Of a stretch of DNA of 64,000 nucleotides, positions 60,790 to 64,000 are shown in pieces. The DNA lies in contig SEMN01000017.1 of NCBI GenBank assembly GCA_005408345.1, positions 434,001 through 498,000 of the forward strand, given 5' to 3'. The notes beneath the pieces were generated by a model. That model saw only the letters and a program-made list of their open reading frames with translations. It was not told the DNA's origin and did not search any database. The position numbers and the translations under genes were made by a program. The DNA is from Macquaria australasica. Taxonomy: Eukaryota > Chordata > Actinopteri > Centrarchiformes > Percichthyidae. Every line of letters begins with the position of its first letter. Position 1 is the stretch's first letter.

Positions 60790-61925
60790 AACTAAAACAA
60801 TATGTCACCTCTGTATCAAACATGAAATGTTCATAAGCCCAAGGGGGAAACATTGTTTTTCTCTGTCACAGGAATGAAGAACTTATTTTGGAGGCAATCT
60901 TTTCACAGAACAGACAAACGAAATCAAAACAACATTGTTGAGCTGAAAAAACAACACAGATTTCTTCAGACATCAAAAGTGTTTGTATGTGTGTGCATGC
61001 TCACACATGCGCTGAGTTATGCGCATTTGTGTGAAAATATGTGATAACAAACATGCCAATGACATTCCTGCAGTGACCTTTGACCTTCCTTTTTTGTTTT
61101 TGTGTGGGTCTCTGCAGATGAATCATGTTTGCCCCTGAGCTCCTGAATGTTGAGGTCAAACAGAAATGTTCTTAAATCAGTGTAGCTTTTCTGTGATTTG
61201 CATTTCAGCTGCTAATGCTGCTGATCTGGCGCCGCAGGCTGGTTTAAACAAACAATGGGAAAAGTCTCCCGGTCCTGTTTGGTCCAGGCTTGTCGTGTTG
61301 TGGCGGCGACGGCGATGTTTGTGTCGCCACTCCAGCTCGCTGCCCTGTGGGTTATCAGTGTCAAAGAACTGGCTTCCTACACTGCATAAAAGCTTTATTT
61401 GGCCAGTGCTCAGCAGGCAAATGTACAATAAGCATTTTATTTGAGCATGATTTACCTGCTCCCACTCAAAAATGTCTGTTTCAAGAGCTCAATTTCAAAA
61501 AGAGACGACAGCTGTTTGAAAAATGGGACGCTGACTTAGACAAAATGAGCTCTGAATAAAAAGGAAAAAATTGTTAAAGTTATCAGCTGTTATGAGGTTT
61601 CTGCTTAGGAAGTAGTATAACTCTTGTGAATAAAAGTAAGATTGTGTTATATAAGTGTTAAACAGCTGCCATTTAACATTTCCTGTGCACTCAAGAGAGG
61701 TTTGTCTTATTATCTTTCTCCTTTGTTTGATTTTTGTGTGTCCACATCTTTCTCACCCTGTCTTTCCTTATTTCTCTTGCAGTTTGTCTACAGTCTATGA
61801 CTTTTTCTGCCCCCCCTCTCTGACCCTGTCCTCTTTCTCTCTCTCTATTCTCCAAGTTCAGTGTTTCCTGTGTCTCAGATCCTGTGTACAAGAGTTTTCA
61901 TCACAGTCACAACAACAACAGGCTA

Positions 61926-61944
61926 TGTGTGTGTGTGTGTGTGT
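61926..61944. repeat. (GT)n short microsatellite
   Basis: A pure GT run of about 19 bases in the gene-free region. Confidence 0.9.
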
Positions 61945-63164
61945 GGCCAAGTTTCCACACAGGACAACAAAGAGAGAGTGGCAGTATTGCGGTTTCAGAG
62001 AGCAAGCCTTCGTCATTTCCTTCCCGTTTCCTTCACTTCATTCGCCGGTCCCCTGCTGCAAACTGCCCCCTCTTTCCTCCACCTGGAAACACACACATAC
62101 ACACAAACACACACATGCATGCACACACACAAAGAATCTGACACACCACACAAACAAGCTCACAAAATCATTTGCATGCACACACTTCTGAAGACACACA
62201 AAACTAAGTAAGCAGGTGCATCTACAGGATTTTCACAAAAACAAAGCAACAGTAATCCAGCCCTGCAGCAAACGTCCACTCATGAACATAGCTTACGTTC
62301 ATTCATATTCATGAATGTTCTTCTACATACAAATAATTTGTACGTGTTACCGGCTGATGTGTGTGTTTTTGTATGTGCGCGTGTGTGTGTGGTTTTTTTA
62401 AGGGTTTGTGGTAAAATGGAGTTTGTGTGCACTTCACAATACTCTGAACATACATCATGTGTGTCTATGTTTGTATATATGTAAGCACTTATCCAGTGCA
62501 TGTACAACTGCATATATGACTACACTTTGTGCACATTTGTGTGTCAATAATCACTTCTCAGGTGTGGTCATTGGGCTCACTACACTGAATCAGCACATAG
62601 TAATGATTGACACAGCAATGCAGACTTTCAAGCACGGCAGGTTATTAAAATGGGAGTTCTGAACAGAGGCTTCTCTGTAATACTATAGCAATAACATCTG
62701 AGAGAGTGCTCTTTAATGTGAATAATGGCACCATGGCGGCATGGGGCCAGCTGAGAGATGTCGTACCTTTAAACAATAACAAGAACTCTCCTCAGTGGTT
62801 TTTACGCTAACCTCATGGTATTGTAATATGCGTACAACCGTTTCATGTGTAGGGAAAGAGTTTATGTATCAGCCAATAAAGCATGTCCAGCTCTGCTTGA
62901 TGGGAAATATCAGCAGGGTTTGAATCCATCTGACAATCAGTTTGCTAAACTCACATACGACATGGTGCCTATCAGACGTGGGAAAGCGGAGGAATTGCAG
63001 TGCGCTGGACTGCATGTAGAGGATAAGCACATTGCTCTGTAATCTTTCAGCTTATGAAAATGAAATTGACAGATACCATTGTTTGCTCTAATAAGCAAAT
63101 CGTACTAACTCTGTGCGACAGGAATGCTCCCAGTCAGGATTCTTGTGATTAAATGGGATTGTAC

Positions 63165-63166
<2 letters not shown>

Positions 63167-63200
<34 letters not shown>

Positions 63201-63208
63201 TGTGTGTG
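63167..63208. repeat. (GT)n microsatellite
   Basis: A GT run of about 42 bases with one TTTG interruption. Confidence 0.95.
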
Positions 63209-63637
63209 CTCATGAGCTTGCTTTGTCAAAAGAAGCACCAACCAAACTTATAAACAACCTGCATGAACCCTGTAAAACCCTGCCTAACCCTAACCCCATA
63301 AACTAATCTATCACTTCAAAACACGGCAGTTTGTAATATGTGTCAACCCTGTTGATTTCATATACTACTACTTTGCAGTAGCAAATAAGTTTAGAAGGAA
63401 CTGTAACACCACCCAGATTTTCTTTTTTTTATCAGTGTGTGAAATGTTTGTGTGCCATGTTTTTGGTGATGTTTAGGCAAGTCAAAGCACTTGGTTAAGG
63501 TTAGGGAAAGATTGTTGATTTGGTCAAACATTTAAAAAAAAAGAACGCTAACTTAAGGCACAACACAGGACATGTCTCACACAATTTTAATTCTGCAATA
63601 TTTAAAACTGGTTTTATGGCACAAAAGCACAGAAAGG

Positions 63638-63740
63638 GGCACCACCGTGGCTTAGATGAACCACAATGTCCCCAGTTTGAGTCTGGCCAGGGACCTTGCA
63701 TCATTCTCTCCTGTCTGTATAATACAGGCTTAAAATGCTG
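63638..63740 (+). repeat. Degenerate tRNA-derived SINE-like fragment
   Basis: GGCACCACCGTGGCTTAGATGA carries an A-box-like TGGCTTAGATGA (63648-63659), and AGTTTGAGTCTGG (63674-63686) resembles a B box. The order and spacing, and the CCAGGGACCTTGCATCATTCTCTCCTG-like tail, resemble a tRNA-derived SINE common in teleosts. It is shortened between the boxes, so promoter activity is doubtful. Confidence 0.55.
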
Positions 63741-64000
63741 TGCAGTGGAAATGCTTCTATTCACAGCTTGGGACACCACAACACGGCTAAACTGTGCTAT
63801 GACCAGGTATTAAGGGGGCATAAGAAACAGAGCGCATGAGAAAGTGAAATCCTCCAGTGAGATGAGGTGAGGCTGGGGTTGGAGGGTACGGGGGCAGAGG
63901 TGGATTCCTCCGGGTCGTGTTCCCATCTGTCACCAGGAGAGTCACGTGCCTCCACCCGCATTTCTAACCTGTCTATCTCGACACAGTGGAGCAGACTGGA

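Larger units (their letters stand above)
50990..64000. other. Gene-free region downstream of fam43a
   Basis: No exon with recognisable protein similarity was found on either strand over 13 kb. The region holds dispersed repeats (53197, 54980, 57577, 63638) and microsatellites (52337, 57262, 60497, 60711, 61926, 63167). Low-repeat stretches at 56750-57240, 61190-61560 and 62640-63110 might be conserved regulatory DNA. Open frames here, including 177 codons at 55914-56447 on the minus strand, match nothing known to me. Confidence 0.6.

Noticed and set aside
60444..60853. Long minus-strand frames made of Cys-Val repeats
   Set aside because: They are read-through of two (CA)n microsatellites; no real protein sequence flanks them.

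Overview
This window is vertebrate nuclear DNA, and almost certainly teleost. The genes are split by introns with GT–AG splice sites, and the introns hold teleost-type repeats: an L2-like LINE, an hAT remnant, a solo LTR, a dispersed A/T-rich repeat family and long CA/GT microsatellites. Four protein-coding genes are recognisable. Their order and orientation match what I recall of human 3q29: atp13a3 (minus), tmem44 (minus), lsg1 (minus), fam43a (plus). All four products were identified by reading exon translations against family sequences known to me. No database search was possible.

Layout. Positions 363–16,269 carry 24 coding exons of atp13a3, a P5B-type (polyamine-transporting) ATPase. 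The start codon is inside the window and the C-terminal membrane region lies beyond position 1. A long first intron (about 16.3–31.07 kb) separates the start codon from a CpG-rich promoter and candidate non-coding first exon at 30.7–31.3 kb. That intron has collected an L2-like LINE (16.93–20.05 kb), a solo LTR with target-site duplication (20.72–21.03 kb), a LINE fragment, repeat copies and a perfect 26-bp inverted repeat. At 34,041–40,091 lies a complete 10-exon tmem44 (seven-transmembrane protein). At 41,761–47,515 lies a complete 14-exon lsg1 (circularly permuted GTPase of 60S ribosome maturation). At 49,201–50,241 lies fam43a, a single coding exon with a PTB domain, behind a TATA box and opposite in direction to lsg1. 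From about 51 kb to the end I see no gene, only repeats, microsatellites and a few low-repeat stretches that might be regulatory.

The genes are neighbours by conserved synteny and do not form a pathway: an endosomal transporter, an orphan membrane protein, a ribosome-maturation GTPase and a PTB adaptor. The most notable structural findings are two introns with U12-type (minor spliceosome) signals. One is an AT–AC intron in lsg1, which is needed to keep the reading frame and the conserved protein. The other is a probable GT–AG intron in tmem44. I found no previously undescribed gene system; the rest of the interest lies in transposon structure, splicing signals and leader uORFs.
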